DNA of 57,452 bases, taken from assembly GCA_000310025.1 (NCBI GenBank), contig FN649742.1, forward strand, positions 1,191,909 to 1,249,360, in the 5' to 3' direction. Below are positions 24,301 to 34,400 of this stretch, piece after piece. Source of the DNA: Ectocarpus siliculosus. Its lineage: Eukaryota > Sar > Phaeophyceae > Ectocarpales > Ectocarpaceae. The notes beneath the pieces are model-generated. The model was not told where the DNA came from, ran no database searches, and was given only the letters and a program-made list of their open reading frames with translations. The number at the start of each line of letters is the position of its first letter. Position 1 is the first letter of the stretch. The position numbers and the translations under genes were made by a program.

Positions 24301-25994
24301 TTACTTGTCAGGGCGAGTCGCGCCTTCGATGGATGCGCCGGGGCAGGCGGATACATGGCGATGGAGAAGCTAAAGCGCGACCTTAGGTGATTATCCCTTG
24401 TCTCCTTCAGCCACCCTACTGCCAGGGTTATTCAGGAACACGCTTCATGTTATTCGTCTGTGCCAACGGTGGGACAATAGAATACCGATGAGACCGATGG
24501 CCCACACAAACAAACAAATGCTATCACTTTCGTTTTATCTCTCTTGCTAAACGTTGTTGGTTTTATATCCGTGTCGCTCACCTGCTCGGCCAAGGGCGCC
24601 ACGGGAAATCCAACCGGTACCCCGCAGGCGATCACCTTTAGGGGAAACGCGCGGGAGCCGGCCCGGCCGTGGGAGAGGAAAACAAATTAACGATACGTTG
24701 CGAACGCCTGATTGATCGACTAGAGCACAACTTCGTCAGAAGAACGGGGGGTGAACAGTTGTCCAAATAGGCCCACCTAGATGCTCATGATGTGTGTTTT
24801 CCAAGAAATACCAAGGTGCCTGGCTGTTTCACACAGACCGCACTCACTTTGGTGCGAGAAGTTATCTGAAACTGAAGGTGTGCACAAACCTGGACGTGGT
24901 CGCCTGGTCTCACTTCTTGGCAGCAAGAGGGGCGGAGGAGGCGACATGTACTGGACACGACCTATAACCTCGTTCGAAGCGTTGGAATGAACAATCTGGT
25001 GCAGCTCTTATTTGACTGCACCAGACTCTGCGGGAATGGTCGATGGAACTGAACCACTACAGTGCGAGAGTGCTGGGACGGCGTTCATTTGTCACCATCC
25101 CCAGAGGATACTTTTACCTATTTCAGCGACATGCAGCCTCTTGCGTTACATCTCATGTTGTTGACAACAATGGCCGATAATCAAACGCCGCGCCTTATTC
25201 ACCTCACAACCCATCCACCTACCCACCTTCCACGTTCGGCTGCTTTCCTCCACTGCTTCTGCTACCCAGGCCAGCTGATCCTCACCCACGCACCCATCCC
25301 GAGCGTCGGTGACAAACAGCTCAGCTGTCGGACCAAGAGGATTGCTTCCCCACGCATCGGGGCACCTGTCGTGTTGCCGACGAGTGGGTGCAACGGCGAT
25401 CAAGAGTAGTCGGAATGGATTGTGGGGGGTTACGGTTGCCTCGTTTTTGTTCGTTTGGCTTACGATTCATACCTATACGAGAGGAACGTGTGTTCTACCG
25501 CATACGTTCGTGTGTCTTCGTTACGCACTGAGCCACAGCTGTTCTGAGTGGTGCACTCTTGCTTTTCACCATTGACTCGTGGTTGGTCGGGCAGTCGCCC
25601 ATTTGATTCACTCCCAAATCAAGATCGGACGTGCAAGACAGCGGCCTTCTCGTCCTCTCTATCCCCTGTCCGGCTCTGGACCAGACGACTCTTACCGAGG
25701 CTAGGGGTGACTTCCTAGAAAGTCACGAAACTACTCAGGCAACAGTTGCCAGTAAACATCGCTCTCCTTCACTCCTTCACGCCTTCCTCATTCTTTGCTG
25801 TGTCAGGGACAAAAGCTCACCGAATTGGCCATTCTGGCGGTAGCCACGACGCACTATCACCCTCTCCTACGTCCTCGCCCCCTGCCCGTGGGCTGCTCCC
25901 CTTGGGCTTGGTTCTCGTCTTCGCACCACCGGCAGCGGGCGTTGCCCCCCCGTTGGCATGGGCGCCGCCCCCCGACTTGGCAGCCTTGGCGTTC
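21379..25994 (-). CDS. PhoD-like phosphatase, C-terminal half; 5' exons unresolved
   Basis: Probably a phosphomonoesterase or phosphodiesterase of the PhoD metallophosphatase family. Exons from 5': 25994-25821 (Ala/Gly/Lys linker), 25365-25227, 24635-24582, 23791-23423, 22735-22674, 21766-21379, all phase-compatible, with a stop at 21379-21381. Exon 2 reads AELFVTDARDG then GEDQLAWVAEAV and TWK, the family block before the second half of the fold. Exon 5 gives NMVSRLHASGCSNVVLVT, and the last exon gives FPVYELGCGGLAP. The 123-residue fourth exon is a low-complexity insertion with an IQ-like segment (AATIQARLRSHL). The family motif GDVH expected after NVVLVT is absent; TPAR is found instead. 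The first linker exon starts in mid-codon, so 5' exons must lie above 26 kb, but I could not identify them. A derived or inactive enzyme is possible. Confidence 0.68.
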
Positions 25995-26897
25995 CTATGG
26001 TGGTGTCTTCCCTACGTCGTTTGTTGGTCGACCGAGCGCACGGTGCGTTTGCTTGTGAGAAGAGTTTGTACATTTCTGAGCACTTTGAATACACCAACAT
26101 ACAAGAAACTCCCCGTACATCTCATTGACGCACAGGACTGTACATTCACGTTTTTTGGCAGACCCACGTACCGTAATCCCACAATCTTTAGATTTCTACC
26201 TTCGAAATCTCCACACACGTGAGGAGAGAAGATAGCAATGATAGTGCAAGAGTGACACACGTCTTTATCGATGTTTGCCCTCTCCCTCCCACCCTAACTC
26301 CCTTGTCTGACCCTGTGGCGCTTGCCAGAGGTCCTGGGGATCGGGCCACATGCGGTGAGGAAGCCGTTCCCCTGCAGCAGCCGCAACAGCGCTGGTATCT
26401 TTGCAGCTGTTTCTTGCACGTCGGTGAAGCTTTCTGGGGACAAGCGTCTCAAGCTCCTTTTCGCGGGGATACCTTTGAGATATGAGAGACAGCAGCGAGA
26501 GGGGATGAGGCGCACAGAGAACGACGGAGACACGGACAGTGGGAGAGTGCGACAACTGTTGTCGGCCGGGTTAGTCGAAGTGACGGCGCGGCAATGTGAA
26601 CGCTGTTGGGCGTTTGCTTTGCGGCGCGATTCCAAGCAAGTAGTGCCTTCGAGTTTAACAATGGAGCCGACACGCGCAAATGCCTGCATACCTTGCGCAG
26701 TAGAAGGCCCTCCAAGAGCTAGGCAGCATCTCGGCACAGCGGCAGAGATCGCAGAACACGCCCCCTCGATTACCTGGTGATGCTTTGTGGCGGCGCTAGT
26801 GAGACCCAAGCCGTGCAGCGAGAAGGCGACCAGCCTAAAGACAAAGAGACCGCCAATGTCTTCATCCCGCTCCGGCAGCGTCGAAAACTTGCCTGTG

Positions 26898-26924
26898 TCG
26901 TCGTCGTCGTCGTTGTGTTGTTGC

Positions 26925-26958
<34 letters not shown>
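26898..26958 (+). repeat. TCG/TTG trinucleotide microsatellite
   Basis: A short (TCG)n tract runs directly into about 13 TTG units. On the minus strand this reads as CAA/CGA and would encode Gln and Asp runs, producing a spurious long frame. There is no other evidence of coding. Confidence 0.9.
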
Positions 26959-26959
<1 letters not shown>

Positions 26960-28453
26960 TTTCGTTGGTGTCAAGTGAGTGAGAACGCTGTAGCAGTGCG
27001 AACTTCAGCAATGCGAATACCCATCTTTTAAACGACAGGCGTAGGGTACTACCCACCCCCATAACTGCAAACATCAGTTTTCTCAAAACATTGACTAATA
27101 TTGCATGCATCACACGTCATTCTCTTCCAGTAGGTGTCCTAGACCGTTTAGCTTTCAGACCCTCATGCCTTGTGTACAGAACCCTGCCGCAGGCCCATCA
27201 AAACCCTTCCGAGGGTGGTGCAGGTAAGACCGGTGGTACCAAGTGGTGCTGGAATCGAGGCTGTCGAACTCTACCATGGCGGAGCATTCCGTGCTCTGGT
27301 CGACTTTCGTCACCGCCTGTCTGCAGATTGTCCGGAAGTCCTCGTGGCGGCTGAGCTCAATCGTAAGCTGACCTGCGTCGTGAAATATTTTTTCGTTTCC
27401 GAAACAGTTGTCGAGGGCCGTGTTTTGTCGCCGAACCAGTAACCTAGCATGCAATCTCCCCCTATAACGACGGGACAAGTCAACAAAAAAGTATCACGAC
27501 CTAAGTAAATTATAGTAGACTACAGTATATTTGTGGTGGTGGCTGTGTTTTTTGTTTTGTTGTCTTGACATCAGTATACCAATTCTGTCCTCCTTCCAAC
27601 ACCTCGAACACCTCGAACACCTCCTCTTCCCTTCTCTTCGCAGGCAATGAAACAAAAGCCGTGGTCTCAAGCTATTGTACAGTAACTCATACATCAGAGA
27701 GAAAGCCCCATCACTTGTGAAGTAACGAAGTTCATTTTAACGTAAAGATGACCCCAGACTAACATCGCGAAGGGTAGGGCGGTGAATAGCCCCTCACCCA
27801 AAGAAAAAGGGAAGTACTACTGTAGAGTCCATGAATTTCTTTCATAAGCTGAGACTACCAGACTCAACTATTTACCGTAAGACTGCGGCGCATCGCATAC
27901 CACGTAGACCGACCTCAAAGATCGATTGCCCAACAATCGATCTGGTGCAGATGCTGTAGAGAGGGTGGTGCTTTCGGAAAAGTGTGGTCGAGAGCCTCCC
28001 ATTTCATGTACTATGCATTGGTCGTTTTCCGCAACCTCTTGGCTAGGGGTATCGAGCGTTGAACGTCAGTCTAGGGGGTGCGCGATGATGCGGAGCCTCA
28101 GGTACTTATCCTCCAACACGCACGTACTGTACGTACGACGCCGGGGAGTACTAACGCTGGGTTTTCATTTTGACCAGACCGACCCCACTCCCCGGATGTG
28201 AGGTTTTAGACTTTAGACAACTACAGTGTCTACAGAGTAAACAATCTCCGATGATTATAGTACTCGGTTAAGAACAGAAGTTATTTGCTACTGTACTACT
28301 GTACTTCTTTTGCAACCCGTAGCAAGCGGTTTCCTTTCAGAACAAAAGGGTGATGCGCACTACAGCACGAAGATAGGACCCAGTGCTTTCAGTGTACCAG
28401 TACAACCATAAGAATTTGCTTCCGTACAAGTACGACCTCGAAAAAATGTCGGT

Positions 28454-28527
28454 GTTGAACAGCACAATGACCACTAGACCACCAGCCAGCGCTGACTGAT
28501 GGTCTAGTGGTCATCGTGCTGTTCAAC
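28454..28527. repeat. Compact hairpin, 31-bp stem with 12-nt loop
   Basis: Bases 28454-28484 pair with 28497-28527, 29 of 31 positions. The arms begin GTTGAACAGCAC and end GTGCTGTTCAAC. The size and near-perfect stem resemble a miRNA-precursor-like or foldback element. There is no evidence of transcription in the sequence itself. Confidence 0.85.
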
Positions 28528-28816
28528 AATAGTTAACAACTAAGTAATGCCCGAGGATCGAATCAAATCTCCCCTAGAGCATGTTTTGTGCCCGCTCGAC
28601 GCAACATCGCTGCTCGAACCGTTCCGGTTCTGCCGCCATTTCCTCGACGACCTCTTCTTTCGCGACCCCCTTGCTTGCGGAATTCACGCGCTCCTCCGTG
28701 CACGACTGTGTTCAGCGCACGGCCGTCGCTGCCGGAATCACCATCATGGGTGGTTACTTTCCCCCGTCCCCCGGGAATTTGACCAGCATAGACTATGGGA
28801 TGTGCTTCTCCGCCAT

Positions 28817-29206
28817 TTCTGCGAGATCTTCAAAAGTCGGGTTGCTGCCAGCTCGTTGCGAATCAATCACAATAGCAGCCTTGTAAAGACGCCGTAGAGT
28901 TCATCTGGGAGTGAATCGATTAACGCATGAGTCTCCCTGGCCTCGACTACTTTGTTGCCAAGATCGTAAGATCGTCAACAAGCTCGATGCAGATGCGGCG
29001 TAACTCCTGAAAAACCTGAGCGGGATGGGTTATTCAAGGAGTTACGCCGCATCTGCATGGAGCTATGTAGTAGACGATCTTGGCGACAAAGTGGAAGACT
29101 CATGCGCTAATAGATTCACTCCCAAATAAACTCTACGGCGCCTTCAAGGCTTCTCTTGTGATTGATTCGCAACGAGCTGGCAGCAACCCGAATTGATCTC
29201 GCAGAA
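28817..29206. repeat. Long palindrome (foldback element), ~390 bp
   Basis: The left arm 28817-29007 and right arm 29038-29206 are inverted copies around a spacer of about 30 bp. Landmarks are TTCTGCGAGATC with GATCTCGCAGAA at the ends, and GCAGATGCGGCGTAACTCC with GGAGTTACGCCGCATCTGC at the centre. The inner arms match almost perfectly; the outer parts carry substitutions and small gaps. Both strands show the same peptide (VAASSLRINH) in mirror frames, an artefact of the inversion. It could be a MITE or foldback transposon. Confidence 0.88.
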
Positions 29207-29353
29207 TAGGGTACTGTAGTAGGGACCGGCGCACAAACAACAGCCCTCCCAAAGTTGCTTTTGAGCGACGGTTTCATTTTTCGACTACGAGAAAGAGAGC
29301 GAAAAACGGCGACTGCTGTACACTCTCGTGTGACCGTATCTAAATCATCCATC

Positions 29354-30109
29354 TCACATGAGTTTTTCTGGTGCAATGAAAGGTCTTAGCAGTAGCAGAA
29401 ACGCACCTGGTCGAAACGTTCTCGCCCAAACAATACCACCACAGTCAGACACCTGCCCGACTATCGGACCGTGGATGATTCCAGACCGTCGCAGGATGAC
29501 AAGCTCGCGAAGCTCCGCCACCGTCGTCTCCCTCTCACGGCACTTCGCTACACGTTGTCGAAGATACTCCAAATCGTTGTCGTGCTGCTCTTTGCGAGCC
29601 TGGACAGCCGCGGGATTATTCTTTCGAAGGTATTCCCCAAGAAACACGAGAGGGTTGAATCCATAGTCGAACGTGTACTCCAAGAGCTTGTCGTCGTCGG
29701 CATCGTCGTCCTCGACATTTTCGTCGTCCTCGTCGTCGTCTTCCCTGGGCAATGACCCCACGTCTGCTATGGCTACCGATTCCGGCTCGACGGACACATC
29801 TGTCTTCGCCTCCTCTTCTTGGTCATTGTTGCTGTCGTTGTCGTTATCGCTACCGCTGGGCGTACAGGGACCCTCCTCCGTTATCTTGTTCGGGTCCGGC
29901 ATCGGCGTTCGGCCGTGGGGGGGGTCTAGCACCCCAAGCTTGGCCGCCTCTTTCAACACCGCTCGGAAGCCGGCGTTGAGTATTGGTGCAATAGAAGCAA
30001 GATCCAGGGTAGTACTGCTGCCTCCGCTGGTGTTGGCATCTCCATGGTTTCTCGAGACAGAGATATCGCTGCCAGCAGTGGGCCCGGTTTCTAGCAAAGT
30101 GGTGGCCAT
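29354..30109 (-). CDS. Acidic protein with DPY30-like motif
   Basis: A single open exon of 251 codons from the ATG at 30109; an in-frame ATG at 30262 is also open but the upstream residues look non-coding. Residues ~31-45 (APILNAGFRAVLKEA) and ~150-165 (NPLVFLGEYLRKNNP) resemble the two parts of a DPY30-type dimerisation motif (PILLQGL...NPIEFLA.YLL.N), here split by an Asp/Glu/Ser-rich acidic insert. A charged, helix-prone stretch (EYLRQRVAKCRERETTVAELREL) follows. DPY30 motifs occur in histone methyltransferase complexes and in flagellar radial-spoke proteins. The similarity is by eye only. The 3' end could be spliced rather than ending at 29354. Confidence 0.5.
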   Translation of the reverse strand: MATTLLETGPTAGSDISVSRNHGDANTSGGSSTTLDLASIAPILNAGFRAVLKEAAKLGVLDPPHGRTPMPDPNKITEEGPCTPSGSDNDNDSNNDQEEEAKTDVSVEPESVAIADVGSLPREDDDEDDENVEDDDADDDKLLEYTFDYGFNPLVFLGEYLRKNNPAAVQARKEQHDNDLEYLRQRVAKCRERETTVAELRELVILRRSGIIHGPIVGQVSDCGGIVWARTFRPGAFLLLLRPFIAPEKLM

Positions 30110-31465
30110 GGTATTCGTTGTGCAGCAATAGCGAGTGGCTATGGGTGTCGAACTTGTGTTTTTTTCGGGGGTGACGTGAAATATTCCGGAAATGATGTGT
30201 GTATGTGCGTACTGTCCACATGGGACTATTTTTCTTGTTCTTGTACATGCAGCATGCACCATGGTTTTACGAGCTCGCCATCTATTATTATTGTATCGTA
30301 TCGTCTACAGACTAAATAGACATCTTGAAGCTGCGCTTACAAGCATCAGCAAGAACGACTAGTTCATTGTTCTACTACAGTACAGCAGTGGCAGAGAGCT
30401 CGCTCGCCAGCAGAAGCCCGTGCCTTGTTCTTTACAGTAAACTAATCGACATCACCCTCTTTAGGACTCCTGTCTCGGTGGTCCATCTGCTGGTATGAGA
30501 TGGTAAGGCGACGTTCTCCTGATGTAAAAAAATGACCCGGGGGTAGCCCCGGCCTCAACTGAAGCCCTTTTTCCTTTTTGCCTGCGGGTTCACAGAAGGA
30601 AGGGTCATTTCACCATGTGTTCCTGTTAGAATAGAGTGTACTGCTGTTACGATGAGAGGGGATAGCCGAGCTGTGGATTTGATGTGTCCATTGCTAAATT
30701 AACTGTGTCTAGAGCCTATTGTGAGATCTACATGTCTATATATCTCGCTATATCAAGCAAAGAAAGTGCCCTGGAAATCTTGTGGCAGTTAAGAAATGAA
30801 TAATCCTAACCCTAAGAACTTGAGCACCATTTATTTGTGCGCTCGGTTAAGAACCCTCAAAATACTCAATCAACCATTCGTAGCCATGACCCCAGGAAAA
30901 AATACCCTGCCTTTGACCAAACCTAGAGGTTCTTAAGTGCGTGCGTGCGCGTTCTGTACAAGTACTACACCGTCCTTGCTTTTGGTTCGGTGAGAACAAT
31001 GAGTTTGTGGGAGTGCATACCATTCACCTAGGCATACGTCACGGTTCTTGCAAGCGCGACATATCAAACTGTTTCGACTTTCGTGCCTGCTGCCCACCTA
31101 TATATGATCGTCAGCCTACGCGAGAACGAATGGGCCTTTTACACGTGAAGTCGAGAAAAAAGGTACGCACGCGTGGTCGGTCTTGGAAAGACACGGCGGT
31201 AACGAGACAAGTCTCGATTGTATTGACCATTGGCAATCTGATGAGAATGAACGAGCCTGAGCACGAACGCCCCTGAGCAACAAAACCAGCCCCCACGCTG
31301 ACAGCGGGTCCTTGAGAGAGCAGCTCCATCCCCAAAGCTGCAGCAGCTCTCTTATCGGCACGACCTCGACCGATGACCTATTATGACCATGGTCAGATTC
31401 TCTGACGCCCTCAAGCAAAACAACGTTCCGCGAAAGCACAACACAAAGCGCCACGATCCAGTATT
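30110..31465. other. Intergenic region
   Basis: Lies between two minus-strand genes and should contain the promoter of the DPY30-like gene. It holds a short telomere-like sequence (CCTAACCCTAAG at about 30806) and an ~80-bp segment with 9-bp inverted ends (30530-30610). No coding exon is supported. Confidence 0.6.
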
Positions 31466-34400
31466 TCATGCAACATTGGCGGACTTCGCAATCGATGAAT
31501 CTTCATCTTGCACCGCGTGGCTTTCACACCCCTCCATTCTCAACCCCGCTCCCGGCGTTCTTGATAGTAGTTCAACGAATCTTTCGACTTCTCGCGCTAG
31601 CTCCGCCAACGGCAATGGTCCAGACACACCAGAGATGGACCACCAGTTGTCGTACTTCACAAAGAACACGCCTTCGTAGCTGTTCGATTCGCCGTGACCT
31701 CTACCACCGTCGTGGTAAGCCCCACGCGAGAGTGGCATGGATACTTGCTCAAGCTGCTCCCAAATTTTTTCGTGTCGCATACTCCCTCCCTCACGAGAAT
31801 AAGCAAGAGCGGAGTAAAGCGGGACGAGCGCATCCAATAACTCTTTCCTCGTCTCCGATCTCAGATCCAATCCCGCTTGTGACAGACTAGGCTCGATGCA
31901 CGTAAGCACGTCCACCAAGCGCGTCAACGCATCTGACAGGTGGAGCTTTTCCCCATCGCCTCCTTTTCCGCCGTCTTCTGCCATCTCCTTCGAGCTTCTT
32001 CTACTGCTGCTGTTGCTGCTGCTCTGGCAGCCTAGCCGTGGACGTTTGCCCAGCCGGTCGTCCCGCTGAACCGTGTCGTCTCCCAACGCGATGCGAAGAT
32101 TTGTGGCCAGGAGGGCGGTGCAACGGCACACGGCCGCCACTGCCGTCGCTGAGAGTAGCTCAATGTTGCACCCTGCCAAGACCCCGGAAGTTCGGAGCCC
32201 GAGACAGGTCTTTCCTGCACTCCAGCTCAGGAGCCTTCCAATAGCCGAAACAAGGACAGACGCACCCACCCGAAACTCATCGGGGTCCTCCTCTGAAGGC
32301 AGAAGACCAAAACCAGCCCCACTTTCCTGGTCACGGGACAACGAACGCAGAGCATTGTCCAGGGAGCACTCCACCATGAAAGGGTTCCAGGATTGCCCCA
32401 CTAGGTCGGCAGATTGTAGCACCCCAGAGTATGACTCCCACAGGGCTTGGATAGCGCCGTGCGCGGCGGACGCTAGAGTTGGACCGCCGTGACATGCGAT
32501 GCCTTGCAGGGCGAGCTGCAACGCCAGGACCTCCTGACCGCTGAAGAACCCAGTTTGGGCCGCGCCCTCGACACAACGCACGGCCAGCACCTGGAGCAAC
32601 GACCTGCGCACCACTCGCCGCGGTATCGACGGTACAGCTCTTGCTTCCGGTAACTTCGTTTTGGTGTGGTGGTTGATTCCCCCTCCCCCTTCCACGAAAC
32701 ACGGTCCGCTGCCTCCCGAAGAAAACACTTCCCCGAGCACCTGGAAGGGGGGAACGAGTAGGGAATGGCCCGAACCTCCACCAAAGCCGTCACATGTCGA
32801 CTCCAAGGCGTTCGAAACAACACAAACCTGAATGAAGGCAGCGAGGACATCGGGAGCGTGGTCCAACCAGCCCGTCAGCCGCTCTGTCGCCACCGCGGTG
32901 GATGCCAACATTTCCGAAAGAGCAGCGCGGGACTCTTGGAGCGCGAGCACTAGCCCTTGCTTGGCTTGTCGCAGAAGGAAGGAGTCCCTGCCGACAAGAA
33001 CCAGCAACGCACCAAGCAGATTCAGCACAGACAGCAGAGCTTTGACCGTGCTGTCTTCACCATCGCCAAATGAACCTTGGCCTCGCCTCTGGCGAAGCAT
33101 CCCTTGAAGCAAACCTCCACAGGCACGAGCAAGCGGTATTTCTGGAGGCTCCTGGCACGAAGCGAACCCAGTGCGCGCACGTACGTCCCGATCGATGGTA
33201 GTGTAGTAGCCATGCGTGCACCGCGCGCGTAGGAAGGCTGACGCTATCTGGGACACACAAGACGCGCACTCGAGCTTGGAGGCCAGGTAGTTGGTGTTGC
33301 CTCTGTCGCCATGCCGCGATACCACCGGTGACAACGCCGCCGACAACCCCTCGAGCGTTTCAGGAATTATCGTAGCGAGAGCGCTAGCAATGGACCCATT
33401 GGGGTGGGAGTCTGAATCGAAGGCTAGAGACAACAAGGTATCTGGCGACATCAGAAGTACACACGCCAATCGATAGATGACAGCGTCGGACTGTGAGTGA
33501 TGCGGCGAATCCTTTCCAGCTTCCACGCCCCAGCGACGCAGGATAGCCCCTAAAATGCCTTTCAACGCCACTCGTTCACTGCAACCAACGACGAGATCGG
33601 CAGTGTCGTCATCGGCATCACCTTGTCGTTCGCAAAAGGCACCAAACTCGGTCAGGGCTCGTTTGACCCGGGCGAGCGGCGCCGCGACTAACCAGTTGGA
33701 GACAAACGCCTCGCAGCCTGCCAGAAGGGCAAAGGATATGGCCGATGCGGACAGTGGGATCAAGGAGAGGGCTACCTCTTCGACCGAAAACCGAGCAAGC
33801 AAGTCCTTGACTGCTGCCGACAGGTCCTCGCTCAACCTAGAGGACAGCTCCCCACCGCGGCCTCCATCGATCTTGTCACCCTCCACTAGTACGATGTGAG
33901 AGAACAGATTGAGGCAAAATACCGCCTCCGGAAGGGTCTTGATGTAGCGGAGTAGGGTCACCGCCGAGTCGATTCTGCATCCCACATGAGGGTGCAGCAC
34001 GCCTAAGAAGGAAGGGCTAACGCTCACGAGTAATACCTGTCGAAGGACGAAGACAACGCCAGAGGCAAGGAAATATATTGTGCAGGAACCGCAAGCGTTG
34101 ACCTAGAAGAAGTAATTGTTATTGTGACTATGGGCTAGTACTATGGTATTGCTACGATTCTTGCGAGACGGCAAGAATTTGACAACCAGCAAGGTTTACA
34201 TGCGAGGTTGTTCGTAGTACCTGGACCCGTCGGATATTGAACGAAAACGACCCGATCAAACGCGATTCTCCAAAGGCGATTGGAAGTTGTACGCCAGAGA
34301 TCCCGTGCGGATACGTACCTTTTGCTTCGCCTCTACTCGGTTGTATCGTCCTCGGTACCACCACTGGAAGATTACGAAGACCGCATGTGTGACGCATGAC

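Larger units (their letters stand above)
25995..29353. other. Region without a confident gene
   Basis: Should hold the missing 5' exons of the PhoD-like gene, yet no phosphatase N-terminal motifs were found. Open frames at 26294-26974 (minus) and 27170-27442 (plus) have no recognisable domain, and the first is driven by a CAA/TTG microsatellite. The right part holds the hairpin at 28454-28527 and the foldback at 28817-29206. Confidence 0.5.

Noticed and set aside
26294-26974. Long minus-strand frame with poly-Gln and poly-Asp
   Set aside because: The start is created by the TTG/TCG microsatellite, and the rest has no recognisable domain or consistent splice sites.
27170-27442. Plus-strand 90-residue frame
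   Set aside because: Composition is plausible but there is no homology, no clear start context, and a competing open frame on the other strand.
30530-30610. 81-bp segment with 9-bp inverted ends (AAATGACCC)
   Set aside because: The inverted ends are too short to distinguish from chance, and no second copy was seen.
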